Source: an uncultured Bacteroidales bacterium (GTDB lineage Bacteria > Bacteroidota > Bacteroidia > Bacteroidales > UBA932). Taken from it: a stretch of 64,000 nt of DNA. Where the stretch lies: the NCBI GenBank assembly GCA_944323245.1, contig CALURT010000010.1, positions 1-64,000 on the forward strand. Direction: 5' to 3'. The position numbers and the translations under genes were made by a program. Shown here one piece after another: positions 27,361-36,100 of this stretch (its first letter is position 1; each line of letters starts with the position of its first letter). The notes beneath the pieces were generated by a model. It searched no databases and was not told the origin of the DNA. It saw nothing but the letters and a program-made list of their open reading frames with translations.

Positions 27361-28467
27361 TTATTGGTTTTTATAGTGTTTTTCGTAAAAACGTTTTTTG
27401 CATGTTTTCCCGGGGAATGTCTTTTTGCGTATCCTGACCGCCACCTCCGTGCCGGGTGCGGCATACCCTGCATCGACCAATGCCATGCAGACGCTTTTCC
27501 CTGTGGATATGGAAATATATCCTGTAGTGACTTCGCCTATCTGCTTCCCGTCCGCTTCCACGGGATAGCCGCTGCGCGGGACAGCCTTTTCAAAAAGTTC
27601 GATCCCGACGACCTTGCGTTTCAGACCTTCGGCCTTCATCCGGAGTATGGCTTCTTTTCCGATAAAATCAGGTTTGTCTGTCTTGACGAAAATGCCGAGT
27701 CCGGCCTCCAAAGGCGAAATCGTCCCGCTCAATTCATGGCCGTAAAGCGGCAGTCCCACCTCGAAGCGCAAGGTATCCCGGCATCCGAGTCCACAAGGAG
27801 TAACTCCGGCATGCAGCAATGCAGCCCATATCCTGCGGATGACATCCTGCGAGGCATAGAATTCGAAACCGTCCTCTCCCGTATATCCGGTACGGCTCAC
27901 AAGCACCGGGAAGCCTTCCCATGAGGTTTCCTTGAAAGTATAGAATACAAGATCCGACAGATCCATGCCAAGTACATCCTTCGCCGTCTTTTCCGCTTCC
28001 GGCCCCTGCAATGCTATTTCTCCGTATTCATCGGATCTGTTCTCCAATTTCACGTCCATCTCTTCCGCCGCAGCGCAGGCCCAGTCATAATCCTTGTTTA
28101 TATTGGCGGCATTTACCACCATCAGGAAACGCTTGCCGTCAGCACCGTCTGCCAATCTGTAGACGAGCAAATCGTCCACTGTGCCTCCGTCGGGGTAAAG
28201 CATCATACCGTAAAGTATCTTGCCTTCGGGAATATCGCCCACATCGTTCGTGAAGACATGGTTCACGAATCTTCCGGCATCGGGTCCGTCCACGACAAAT
28301 TCCCCCATGTGCGATACGTCGAACATCCCGCAGGCGTTGCGCACAGCATTGTGTTCGGAAATTATGTCCGAATACTGTATGGGCATGATGAAGCCGCCGA
28401 ACGGGCTCATCTGCGCCCCGAGAGCCACATGGCTTTCATAAAGACATGTCTTTTTCAATTCTTCCAT
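27361..28467 (-). CDS. gcvT: Aminomethyltransferase (glycine cleavage T protein)
   Basis: GcvT moves the one-carbon unit from lipoyl-GcvH to tetrahydrofolate, releasing ammonia. The 368-residue sequence shows the folate-site features MFDVSHMGE and SRTGYTGEDGFE, and the C-terminal barrel with GYISISTGKSVCMA. It is the second gene of the operon, 35 bases after lplA. Confidence 0.95.
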   Translation of the reverse strand: MEELKKTCLYESHVALGAQMSPFGGFIMPIQYSDIISEHNAVRNACGMFDVSHMGEFVVDGPDAGRFVNHVFTNDVGDIPEGKILYGMMLYPDGGTVDDLLVYRLADGADGKRFLMVVNAANINKDYDWACAAAEEMDVKLENRSDEYGEIALQGPEAEKTAKDVLGMDLSDLVFYTFKETSWEGFPVLVSRTGYTGEDGFEFYASQDVIRRIWAALLHAGVTPCGLGCRDTLRFEVGLPLYGHELSGTISPLEAGLGIFVKTDKPDFIGKEAILRMKAEGLKRKVVGIELFEKAVPRSGYPVEADGKQIGEVTTGYISISTGKSVCMALVDAGYAAPGTEVAVRIRKKTFPGKTCKKRFYEKHYKNQ

Positions 28468-28502
28468 GATATTGTTTTCCTTTTCCTGTCTAAAATCAAT
28501 CC

Positions 28503-29477
28503 TTATTGAAACATCAATCCTGTCAATTCCTCTTTGCCGAGGCCTCTGATCAGTTTCCCGGGCAATTCTGCCGGTATGGCCGCCTCAATCTCCTTTCTGC
28601 GAAACGGTACACCGGACAGGACTGCTGTCAGTTCCGCCCCCGGATCTTCGCAGAGCGGGAAAAAATCCCCGCAGAAGACGACCCGTCTGAGTTTCCCTCC
28701 TTTCACATCGCACATGACTTCGATATTTCCCGCCTCCGTCCGGCCTTCCGATATTACCGTGTGCTCCGGTTCATGTCCCCACAGGAAATCCCTATCGAGA
28801 TATGTCTGCATTGTCTTTTCCACATTTTCTTCGAAGTCACCTTCGGGATATATGACTCCGTCGCAGAAAAATCTTTCGAGCCCGGCCTTGAAGTCGCCGA
28901 TACTCATGTCCGTACACTCCGAAATATTGGCAACCCTCTGCCTTACGGAGCTTATCCCCTTGGAGGAAATTTTTCCGTATGAAGGTGTCAGCGCCTTTTC
29001 CATCATGTCAAAATCAGTATCGAAGAGCATTGTCCCGTGGATTATGCCCCTGCGGCCTGCCTTGTAGAAAGCGTTTCCGGATACCTTGCGGCCGCCGGCG
29101 ATGATGTCGTTGCGGCCCGAAACCGAAGCGTCGATACCTGCGGAACGCAGATAGAGGGCCGCAGTCTGCAGATATTTCTCGAAAACATAGGGGACATCCT
29201 GACAGGAAACGATGCAGGATACCATTATGTTCCCTTTGTCGGAGTAAACGGTGCCGCCTCCGCTCTTGCGACGGAAGACATCTATCCCGTGAGACTTGCA
29301 GTATTCCAGATCGGCCTCGGCTTCAATCACCTGATTGCGGCCGGATATTACGGTCGGTCCTGTCTGCCACAAAAAAAGCACGTCGTCTTCCAAATGGCGG
29401 GCGACATACTCTTCGACGGCAAGATAATATACCAACGGCTTTTCAGTCACGTTGTCCGGCAACACCAACTTTTTCAT
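28503..29477 (-). CDS. lplA: Lipoate-protein ligase A
   Basis: LplA activates free lipoate with ATP and attaches it to carrier lysines such as Lys64 of GcvH. The catalytic-domain motifs RRKSGGGTVYSDKGN and the following SGRNDI and KVSGNAFY are clear. A C-terminal accessory domain completes 324 residues. It is the first gene of the glycine cleavage operon and has a promoter box just upstream, so lipoylation capacity is made together with its substrate. Confidence 0.93.
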   Translation of the reverse strand: MKKLVLPDNVTEKPLVYYLAVEEYVARHLEDDVLFLWQTGPTVISGRNQVIEAEADLEYCKSHGIDVFRRKSGGGTVYSDKGNIMVSCIVSCQDVPYVFEKYLQTAALYLRSAGIDASVSGRNDIIAGGRKVSGNAFYKAGRRGIIHGTMLFDTDFDMMEKALTPSYGKISSKGISSVRQRVANISECTDMSIGDFKAGLERFFCDGVIYPEGDFEENVEKTMQTYLDRDFLWGHEPEHTVISEGRTEAGNIEVMCDVKGGKLRRVVFCGDFFPLCEDPGAELTAVLSGVPFRRKEIEAAIPAELPGKLIRGLGKEELTGLMFQ

Positions 29478-29505
29478 ATAGCATGCAAGGTCTTTTCCAA
29501 ACTTT

Positions 29506-29513
29506 CAAATATA
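29506..29513 (-). promoter_or_regulatory. -7 box of the lplA-gcv operon promoter
   Basis: The minus strand reads TATATTTG, an exact TAnnTTTG match, 28 bases before the lplA ATG. The nearest TTG lies 22 bases upstream of the box. Confidence 0.5.
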
Positions 29514-29600
29514 GGAATTTTTCCTGTCACCTTGACAAGAAACAAGAAAAAGGAACAAATGCGTCAGATCTTTCGACGCCCTTGCATGGCATGGAAACAA

Positions 29601-29641
29601 ATCCCTTCGGCTCCGGACTTCGTCCTCCGCTCAGGATGACA
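29601..29641 (-). repeat. Dispersed repeat, second sequence variant
   Basis: On the minus strand it begins TGTCATCCTGAGCGGAGG and ends CGAAGGGAT. It resembles the repeats near 4.3 kb in outline (TGTCAT, GAGCG, CGAAG) but differs in the middle. Confidence 0.6.
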
Positions 29642-29729
29642 GCAGGAAAAATACGGTCAACATGTAGCGGCATGACAGAATTTATAAGAATTTTTCCTAT
29701 TTTTACGACAATAAAATTTACCGGGAACG

Positions 29730-30098
29730 ATGAAAAAATTCATAGTCATAACATCCTGCGTGCTCGTGCTCGTATTTGCAGCCGCTGTCTATTTCAAGTT
29801 CTATTTCGTATTCGGAGAAGGAGTCAAGGCAGGCGAGCTGAATTTCGTCGTCTACAAAGGTTACGTATTCAAGACATACGAAGGCAAGGCCATTCAGGCC
29901 GGATTCAACTCGAAAAGCAAAACGGCCACCATCCAGTCGTACGAATTCGAATTCTCGATTACCGACCCGATGATAGCCGATTCGCTCATGCGCTGCGGCG
30001 GCAAGACCGTGGAACTGCACTACAAGGAATACCTCGGAGCACTGCCGTGGAGAGGCAAGCAGAAATACATCGTGGACGAAATCCTCGCAGTACGATGA
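29730..30098 (+). CDS. Small membrane-anchored protein, conserved-looking, unknown
   Basis: The 122-residue product has one N-terminal membrane helix (about 4-25) after MKKF, then a soluble domain that would face the periplasm. The domain includes GVKAGELNFVVYKGYVFKTYEGK. I recall similar small proteins in Bacteroides that carry a misleading label of 6-phosphogluconate dehydrogenase; nothing here supports that enzyme. Upstream lies TATTTTTA at 29698, a weak promoter box. It stands alone, divergent from the gcv operon. Confidence 0.7.
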   Translation: MKKFIVITSCVLVLVFAAAVYFKFYFVFGEGVKAGELNFVVYKGYVFKTYEGKAIQAGFNSKSKTATIQSYEFEFSITDPMIADSLMRCGGKTVELHYKEYLGALPWRGKQKYIVDEILAVR

Positions 30099-30122
30099 CA
30101 GTCTCCCGCACAACGAAAGACT

Positions 30123-31217
30123 CTATCTGACCTTTATGTATTCCACAGGCTGGTCCTGGACTGCATCCACAGGAGCGGTCTGGAATTTGATTTTGTCGAA
30201 CCTGATGGTCTTGAGGTCTATGCACCTGATGGTGGAATTCCATGCCGTCCTGTAATAGAATCTGAGATTCTGCAGGTCGGAAGACGTTGTCCACTGCGTT
30301 GCGCTCGGCAGATTGTCCGTAACAGTCGCTCCGGCAGGATGCTCGATCCCGATAGGAATATCGAAATTGTTGAGTATCTGGAATGTCTCCTTTACCGTTT
30401 CGAAACCTGTCTCGTACTGCGGAGCGGTAGCCTTGTAGAACGCTGCCCTGACGAACCTCGAAGGAGGGGTCACGTCCCCCGGAATGCCGCGGAATCCCGT
30501 ACCTGCACCAAAAGAATTGAGAGTCACGCCTTCGGCAAGCTCATTGGCCTTGGCATTGCCCGGATACAGGTTCACGTAATTGTTCAGATTGGTCATCTGC
30601 CACTCGAAACCAGGAGAATTGGTCAGGACGCCGAGCTTGTTTTCATAAATCTTCGGCTCTCCTCCGACTATCTCTATCACAATCTGTTTTCCCGAAGCAT
30701 CGGCGACCCTCCAGTGGGCTGTATTGGTCTCCGGTGTCAATGCCACTACCTTGACCTTATTGATATTGGCAATCACTTCGTCCACGGTGGAGAAACTTCC
30801 GAGAATCCACGGAACCAACTGCACATCCACAAGGGTGGTAGCATTGTCATCCGCATCGTATGTTTCGTACTTGCCGTATCCGGGGAAGAAAAAGAGCCCG
30901 GCAGAAAGCCCGGCTTCATTGAGCCCCTCCGTCACGAACTGGTCCTGCATCACCGAAATACCCACATATCCGTATTCCGAAGTAAATACGATTCCGTTCA
31001 TGCCGGAAGGCGTGAGGGCGGTCTGGGTATAGTTTCTCGGCACGATAACATACCGGCTGTCAAGATAACTGCCGCCCCATTCGCATGTCCTCGCCAATAC
31101 GTGCGAACCGTCCTTGGAAACAAGGGTGATTCCGGTGCAGGCATCGGAAGACTGTGCGCTGATGAAAAAAGCAACTGCTGCAGCTGCAATCATCAATTTT
31201 TTAGCTGAATTTTTCAT
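30123..31217 (-). CDS. Exported choloylglycine hydrolase/penicillin V acylase family protein
   Basis: Members are N-terminal nucleophile hydrolases that cut linear amide bonds, for example in conjugated bile salts or penicillin V. The 364-residue precursor has a signal peptide ending SSDA. Cleavage there would expose Cys27 (CTGITL) as the catalytic N-terminal nucleophile. The conserved ARTCEWG follows, with Glu where many bile salt hydrolases have Asp. Its real substrate cannot be read from sequence. I start at MKNSAKK; a start seven codons upstream is possible. It is divergent from the DPP-IV-like gene. Confidence 0.85.
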   Translation of the reverse strand: MKNSAKKLMIAAAAVAFFISAQSSDACTGITLVSKDGSHVLARTCEWGGSYLDSRYVIVPRNYTQTALTPSGMNGIVFTSEYGYVGISVMQDQFVTEGLNEAGLSAGLFFFPGYGKYETYDADDNATTLVDVQLVPWILGSFSTVDEVIANINKVKVVALTPETNTAHWRVADASGKQIVIEIVGGEPKIYENKLGVLTNSPGFEWQMTNLNNYVNLYPGNAKANELAEGVTLNSFGAGTGFRGIPGDVTPPSRFVRAAFYKATAPQYETGFETVKETFQILNNFDIPIGIEHPAGATVTDNLPSATQWTTSSDLQNLRFYYRTAWNSTIRCIDLKTIRFDKIKFQTAPVDAVQDQPVEYIKVR

Positions 31218-31311
31218 TTCATGAAAATTTATGTCCACAATGTAGGCAAATAAAACCTAAAAGACAAAGATTTTAAGTAATTTCGCACTTCAAATGATTA
31301 CGGTTTTCAAA

Positions 31312-33447
31312 ATGAGAAAAATTTTCACCCTTATGCTTTGCGCAATGCTTTCCTTATCTCTTCAGGCAGAGGAAAATACAATAGGAAAATATCTCCCGAC
31401 GGAAGGCCGGGACCTCACCATGGCAGATGTCTTCGACAATGCCCTCAATCCTGAAAACAGGGAATTTGCATGGATTCCTGACGGCCGGACAGCCACTTGC
31501 TTTGAAAACGGTTCATTGGTGCAAATCCGTCCGGACGGAACAGAGGAAGCGGTCCTGACGGCTGAAGAACTCAGGAAAATTACAGGAAACACAGACGTTT
31601 CATTCGTCCGATGGTTGGACGCTGACAGAGCCGTATTCAAGGCCGGAAAAACCTTTTATATAATATGTATCGGAGACAAAACCGTCGCTGATTCCTTCGA
31701 AGAGCCGGAAAATGCCGCCAATTTCACCTTCAATCCATTGGGATTCCATGTGTTCACGGCAGACAACAACCTGTATTTCTGCGACAGCAAGGGCAACGTC
31801 TACCCTATCGCCGAATCAAGTGACAGGAACATAATCTACGGACAATATGTCAGCCGCAACGAATTCGGCATCACAGGCGGTATCTTCCTCTCGCCCGACG
31901 GGAAAAAGATCGCATTCTACAGAAAGGATGAAAGCGCAGTGGGTACTTTCCCGCTTTTGGACATCAATTCAAGAACGGGTTCACTGCTCGAAATCAAATA
32001 CCCGATGGCGGGAATGGCATCGGAAAACGTCCGGCTCGGCATATATGACTTTGCATCAGGGATTACGGTCTATGCCGAAGCCGATGATTTCGGACACGAC
32101 CAGTACCTGACCAATGTCTCATGGTCCCCGGACGGAAAACATGTATTCATACAGGTCCTTGACAGAAACCAGAAGAACATGCACCTGAACATGTACGACG
32201 CATCCACCGGCGGCTTTGTCAGGACGTTGCTGACAGAACATGACGACAGGTATGTCGAACCGTTGGACCCGATACATTTCGTGAAAGGGAGCGATGACAG
32301 GTTCATCTACAGGATAAACACCCGCGACGGATACAGGAACCTCTATCTTTGCGATTTGGACGGCAATGTGGAAAGGCTCACCCGTGTCGACGCCGACGTG
32401 GAATATGTCGGCAATGACGGTAAAAAGGTATTCTACACCTCGGCCGAGGTCTCCCCTGTCGAAAATCATTTCTTCAGTATCGGCCTGAAATCCGGAAAGA
32501 CCGTAAGGCTGACCGAAACGGAGGGCTGGCACAACATATCCCTCAGCCCCGACTGTTCGCGTTTCTTGGACAATTACAGCAGCATCAATGTGCCGAAAGT
32601 CATCGACATCGCCGATATTTCAGGAAAGGAAAGGGTGAATCTGCTGACTGCCGCCAATCCCGTAAAGGACTTCGCATTCTGCGAACTCTCGCTCGGTACA
32701 ATCAGGAGTGCCGACGGCAAATACGACAACTACTACCGTCTCATCAAACCGAAGGATTTCGATCCGTCGAAGAAATATCCCGTAATCCTGTACGTTTACG
32801 GAGGCCCTCACATGCAGTTGGTCAAAAACACCTGGTTGGCCGAGCTAAGACGCTGGGAAATGCTGATGGCACAGAAAGGGTACATAGTTTATGTCCAGGA
32901 CAACAGGGGAACGATAAACCGCGGCGCCGAGTACGAAAAAACTATTTACGGCCGCTGCGGACAGGCAGAGATGTCGGATCAGATGGAAGGCATCAAAATG
33001 CTGATGTCTCTGCCTTATGTAGACAAGGACAGGATCGGCGTACACGGCTGGAGCTACGGCGGCTTCATGACCATCTCGCTGATTACGAATTATCCGGATA
33101 TTTTCAAGGTAGCCGTGGCCGGAGGGCCTGTCATCGACTGGAAGTGGTACGAGGTGATGTACGGCGAAAGGTATATGGGCAATCCCGAAACGAACGCTGA
33201 AGGATATGCCCTCACAAGCCTGATACCGAAGGCCAAGGACCTGAAAGGCAAACTGCTGATATGCCAGGGAGCCGTGGACAACGTTGTGGTATGGCAGCAC
33301 AGCCTGAATTTCGTGAACGAATGTATCAGGAACAACGTACAGGTAGACTACTTCCCTTACCCGTGCGCACAGCACAATGTCGCCGGCAAGGACCGCATCC
33401 ACCTCATGGACAAGGTCACGATGTACTTCGAGGACTATCTGAAATAA
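31312..33447 (+). CDS. Prolyl oligopeptidase family S9 (DPP-IV-like) peptidase, exported
   Basis: The 711-residue product has a signal peptide (MRKIFTLMLCAMLSLSLQA), an N-terminal beta-propeller (about 50-480) and a C-terminal alpha/beta hydrolase. The catalytic triad is Ser581 in GWSYGG, Asp656 in GAVDNVV and His688 in CAQHNV. The family typically removes Xaa-Pro dipeptides, so a periplasmic role in peptide use is inferred. The start is the Met of MRKIF; one six codons earlier is possible. TAATTTCG at 31278 resembles a -7 box. Confidence 0.92.
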   Translation: MRKIFTLMLCAMLSLSLQAEENTIGKYLPTEGRDLTMADVFDNALNPENREFAWIPDGRTATCFENGSLVQIRPDGTEEAVLTAEELRKITGNTDVSFVRWLDADRAVFKAGKTFYIICIGDKTVADSFEEPENAANFTFNPLGFHVFTADNNLYFCDSKGNVYPIAESSDRNIIYGQYVSRNEFGITGGIFLSPDGKKIAFYRKDESAVGTFPLLDINSRTGSLLEIKYPMAGMASENVRLGIYDFASGITVYAEADDFGHDQYLTNVSWSPDGKHVFIQVLDRNQKNMHLNMYDASTGGFVRTLLTEHDDRYVEPLDPIHFVKGSDDRFIYRINTRDGYRNLYLCDLDGNVERLTRVDADVEYVGNDGKKVFYTSAEVSPVENHFFSIGLKSGKTVRLTETEGWHNISLSPDCSRFLDNYSSINVPKVIDIADISGKERVNLLTAANPVKDFAFCELSLGTIRSADGKYDNYYRLIKPKDFDPSKKYPVILYVYGGPHMQLVKNTWLAELRRWEMLMAQKGYIVYVQDNRGTINRGAEYEKTIYGRCGQAEMSDQMEGIKMLMSLPYVDKDRIGVHGWSYGGFMTISLITNYPDIFKVAVAGGPVIDWKWYEVMYGERYMGNPETNAEGYALTSLIPKAKDLKGKLLICQGAVDNVVVWQHSLNFVNECIRNNVQVDYFPYPCAQHNVAGKDRIHLMDKVTMYFEDYLK

Positions 33448-33462
33448 TCCCTCCCCGCAGCG

Positions 33463-33915
33463 TCAGTCATCAACGTCCGTGAGGGCGAAGGTGCGGCTGT
33501 CGAAGGTGAGTTCCATGCGGTTGGAGAGCTTCACTTCCCATTCCTTTCTGTCACGTTCGATTTTAACGACGTCGATCGCTGGAAAATTTGCAGAAAGATA
33601 GGCTGTAATCTGTGGAGGAATGAGGTCCTGAGGTACGGGACTGAGGCCGGACCCGACCTTTTTCCATTCTCCCCTGCGGTCGAATTCCACCCTTACACCA
33701 TCGGTATAGATAGTCTCGTAAGTCACCTTCATATCATCCAACGACTTCATTACCAACGCAATATTCCCTCCTGGATAATATTGCTCCAAGAACGACTGCG
33801 CAGCCGCAGGCAGCTTTTCCTGTGAGACAGGTTTTTCGTATTCGATATTCACCGCCACCACAACGGCGATAACAAGGACAGCGACGGCGGCTCCCGCCCA
33901 AAACCACTTTTTCAT
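33463..33915 (-). CDS. PepSY-like membrane-anchored protein
   Basis: The 150-residue product begins MKKWFW, has one membrane helix (about 6-23), and then a soluble domain. This resembles the PepSY-like (DUF2874) fold seen in Bacteroidota: repeated units with GVRVEFDRRGEWKKV and WEVKLSNRMELTFD. No function is known. The start is chosen at the Met before the membrane segment. The upstream extension to 34050 would cross into the next gene and is rejected. It is convergent with the peptidase gene (15-base gap). Confidence 0.75.
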   Translation of the reverse strand: MKKWFWAGAAVAVLVIAVVVAVNIEYEKPVSQEKLPAAAQSFLEQYYPGGNIALVMKSLDDMKVTYETIYTDGVRVEFDRRGEWKKVGSGLSPVPQDLIPPQITAYLSANFPAIDVVKIERDRKEWEVKLSNRMELTFDSRTFALTDVDD

Positions 33916-33978
33916 ATTGTCGGAATTAAAATTGTCAGTCCGTAAAAATAACATTTTATTCTTTCGATTCAAAATGCT

Positions 33979-34003
33979 ACCTTTACAATCGCATTGTAAA
34001 GGT
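33979..34003. promoter_or_regulatory. 25-nt palindrome, probable operator before the oxidoreductase gene
   Basis: ACCTTTACAAT (33979-33989), a 3-base centre and ATTGTAAAGGT (33993-34003) form a perfect 11-bp inverted repeat. It ends eight bases before the oxidoreductase ATG and contains TACCTTTA, one base from a -7 box, on both strands. The layout suits a dimeric repressor site. Confidence 0.5.
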
Positions 34004-34011
34004 ATATAACC

Positions 34012-34995
34012 ATGGACAAATTCAGAATAGGAATCATCGGAGCGGGTCATATCGCCGAGAAAATGGCAGTCACGCTTGCCGGAATGCCGGAAGTCGAAGC
34101 CTACGGGGTAGCTTCAAGAGACAGGGCGAAAGCGGAAGATTTCGCCGAAAGGTTCAGTTTTTCCAAAGCCTTCGGCTCCTACGCAGAGCTTGCAGACGAC
34201 TCAAATGTCGATCTGATATATGTCGCCACTCCGCATACCTTCCATTTTGAACATGTGATGATGTGCATGGACAAAGGGAAGCCTGTCCTTTGCGAAAAAG
34301 CTTTCATGGCCAATGCACGTGAAGCGGAAAAGGCCGTGGAACTGTCTGAAAGCAAGGGCGTATTCCTCGCCGAAGCCATGTGGACCCGCTATCTCCCGTT
34401 TTACAGGACCGTAGCGGAAAAGGCCGCCGACGGGACCATAGGCAGGCCGATGATGATCACGGCACACCTTGGATATCCCGTATCGCACAAGGAACGCATT
34501 GTCAGACCGGAGCTCGGAGGAGGGGCATTGCTTGACCTCGGAGTCTATCCGATAAATTTCGCCCTGCACATGTTCGGCAAGGACATACGCAGAATCACAT
34601 CGCATTGCACGGTATCCGACACGGGAGTGGACATGCAGGACAACATCTGTTTCGAATACGAAGACGGCAGGATGGCGGTACTGATGGCTACCGCCCTCTG
34701 TGCGAACGACAGGCAGGGAATCATTTCCGGAAGCAGGGGATATATTGTCACGGACAACATAAACAACACGCTCAGGGCCGACATTTACGACAAGGACCAC
34801 AATCTTGTGGAGACCCTGCATGCGCCGGAGCAGATTACCGGGTTCGAATATCAGGTCAGGGCATGCATCGACGCCATTTCGAAAGGTCTCGTTGAAACTC
34901 CGTTCATGCCTCATTCGGAATCCGTCGCCGTAATGAGAATCCTCGACGGCATAAGAGCCGAAGCCGGAGTACGTTTCCCGAACGACGGAAAATAA
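34012..34995 (+). CDS. Gfo/Idh/MocA family oxidoreductase
   Basis: This is an NAD(P)-dependent dehydrogenase of sugars, inositols or related compounds. The N-terminal Rossmann domain has GIIGAGHIA (7-15). The active-site stretch reads CEKAF (94-98), the form seen in the dihydrodiol-dehydrogenase-like branch; the commoner form is EKP. The C-terminal alpha/beta domain has GGGALLDLGVYPI. The product is 327 residues. The substrate is unknown and the neighbours give no pathway. Confidence 0.85.
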   Translation: MDKFRIGIIGAGHIAEKMAVTLAGMPEVEAYGVASRDRAKAEDFAERFSFSKAFGSYAELADDSNVDLIYVATPHTFHFEHVMMCMDKGKPVLCEKAFMANAREAEKAVELSESKGVFLAEAMWTRYLPFYRTVAEKAADGTIGRPMMITAHLGYPVSHKERIVRPELGGGALLDLGVYPINFALHMFGKDIRRITSHCTVSDTGVDMQDNICFEYEDGRMAVLMATALCANDRQGIISGSRGYIVTDNINNTLRADIYDKDHNLVETLHAPEQITGFEYQVRACIDAISKGLVETPFMPHSESVAVMRILDGIRAEAGVRFPNDGK

Positions 34996-35011
34996 AACGA
35001 CGGGAAATAAA
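34982..35011 (+). repeat. Tandem 15-base duplication at the oxidoreductase stop codon
   Basis: ACGACGGAAAATAAA (34982-34996) is followed directly by ACGACGGGAAATAAA (34997-35011), with one difference. The first copy contains the stop codon, so the repeat does not change the protein. Confidence 0.7.
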
Positions 35012-35188
35012 AAAAGAAGACAGGCCAAAGAACAATCCTGGGCCTGCCTGAAAAGAAAATATTAGAATTGAATGTGTGTGTCGTCTTGTAAAGACTTGAC
35101 AAATTTTGTTATTTTTCATTAATATTTCCGTCACAATATACGTGAAGAATATCAAAATTTACCTTTTTATGCATTTTCTACTATTGTT

Positions 35189-36100
35189 ATGGGGATAAAT
35201 TACCTTGATTTGAGGCTTCTGGGGTATGGTTCAGAGTATTCGGAGCAGGAAAAAGTGTCTCTTGAAACAGAAAATAGCAAATATTGCTATAATGACGCCA
35301 TCATCCTTTTGGTGTGCCTGAAAGGTACGGCGACATTCGATACCGGCGACACTGACTATACGGTATCGGAAAACATGTTTTTCAGCATCAGCTCCGGAGA
35401 AACCTTCTACCTGAGGTCAAGAAGCGATGATTTCGAGGCTGACGCCATCATATTCGACGACGCCATTCTGAAAAAGACGGCACAGGGCCTTATCAACATC
35501 TATTTCATGAATGTACTGCGGGAACATCCACTGCAGCGTATCCCTGAAAACAAGACAGGCCTTTGTCATGAAATCTGCTCCTACCTGCGTCGGATTCTTC
35601 AGGAAAACGACAATTTCTTCCAGAAACAGATCATCGGCAATTATCTTGAAATACTCTTCTACGAAGGATGTAACCTGATGCTCCATGACCCGAAAAACGG
35701 GGCTTTCCTGAAAAGAAAGCCGGGCAGCAAGAAAAACAGGATTGCCGACAGATTCCTGCTTGCCGTGGAAAAAGGCATCAGGAACAGCAGACAGGTCGAA
35801 TATTATGCGGAAGAATTAGGCATGTCCGCCAAATACCTCTACGCTGTCGTCAAGGAAGTCACAGGAAAGACACCGAGCGAATGGATAAACGAATACACTC
35901 TTACCGAAGCAAGGATAATGCTCAAGAATACCGACAGTTCGATTCAGAACATAAGCTACGACCTCGGCTTCGCCACTCCGTCACACTTCGGAAAATTCTT
36001 CAGGGAACAGACGGGAACGACTCCGAAAGAGTTCAGAAAGACAGCGAGGGGGGGGGGAAAAATCCAACGGTTTTCGCAAACGAATGACAACTACCTGTAA
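35189..36100 (+). CDS. AraC-family transcription regulator with a G10 tract
   Basis: The 303-residue protein has an N-terminal cupin-like sensor region (about 30-170, with VCLKGTATFDTGD). The C-terminal double helix-turn-helix spans about 195-290 (MSAKYLYAVVKEVTGKTP and ISYDLGFATPSHFGKFFREQTG). The gene has a run of ten G at 36048-36057, just after the conserved TPKEFRK end of the domain. One base lost or gained there would change only the short C-terminal tail. It overlaps pyrF at the 3' end by ten bases. The target genes are unknown. Confidence 0.88.
   Translation: MGINYLDLRLLGYGSEYSEQEKVSLETENSKYCYNDAIILLVCLKGTATFDTGDTDYTVSENMFFSISSGETFYLRSRSDDFEADAIIFDDAILKKTAQGLINIYFMNVLREHPLQRIPENKTGLCHEICSYLRRILQENDNFFQKQIIGNYLEILFYEGCNLMLHDPKNGAFLKRKPGSKKNRIADRFLLAVEKGIRNSRQVEYYAEELGMSAKYLYAVVKEVTGKTPSEWINEYTLTEARIMLKNTDSSIQNISYDLGFATPSHFGKFFREQTGTTPKEFRKTARGGGKIQRFSQTNDNYL
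36048..36057 (+). repeat. Homopolymer tract G10 inside the AraC-family gene
   Basis: Ten consecutive G lie within the coding sequence, the longest G run I noticed in the window. Runs of this kind are prone to slipped-strand length change. Confidence 0.9.

Noticed and set aside
29478-29729. Possible glycine riboswitch before the gcv operon
   Set aside because: I looked for paired aptamer-like helices upstream of lplA and found only a -7 box and a dispersed repeat. The lplA-gcvT gap is just 35 bases.
35008-35049. Terminator between the oxidoreductase and AraC genes
   Set aside because: The stem has a mismatch and a long loop, and its T run is on the minus strand, where no gene ends. It is too weak to call.
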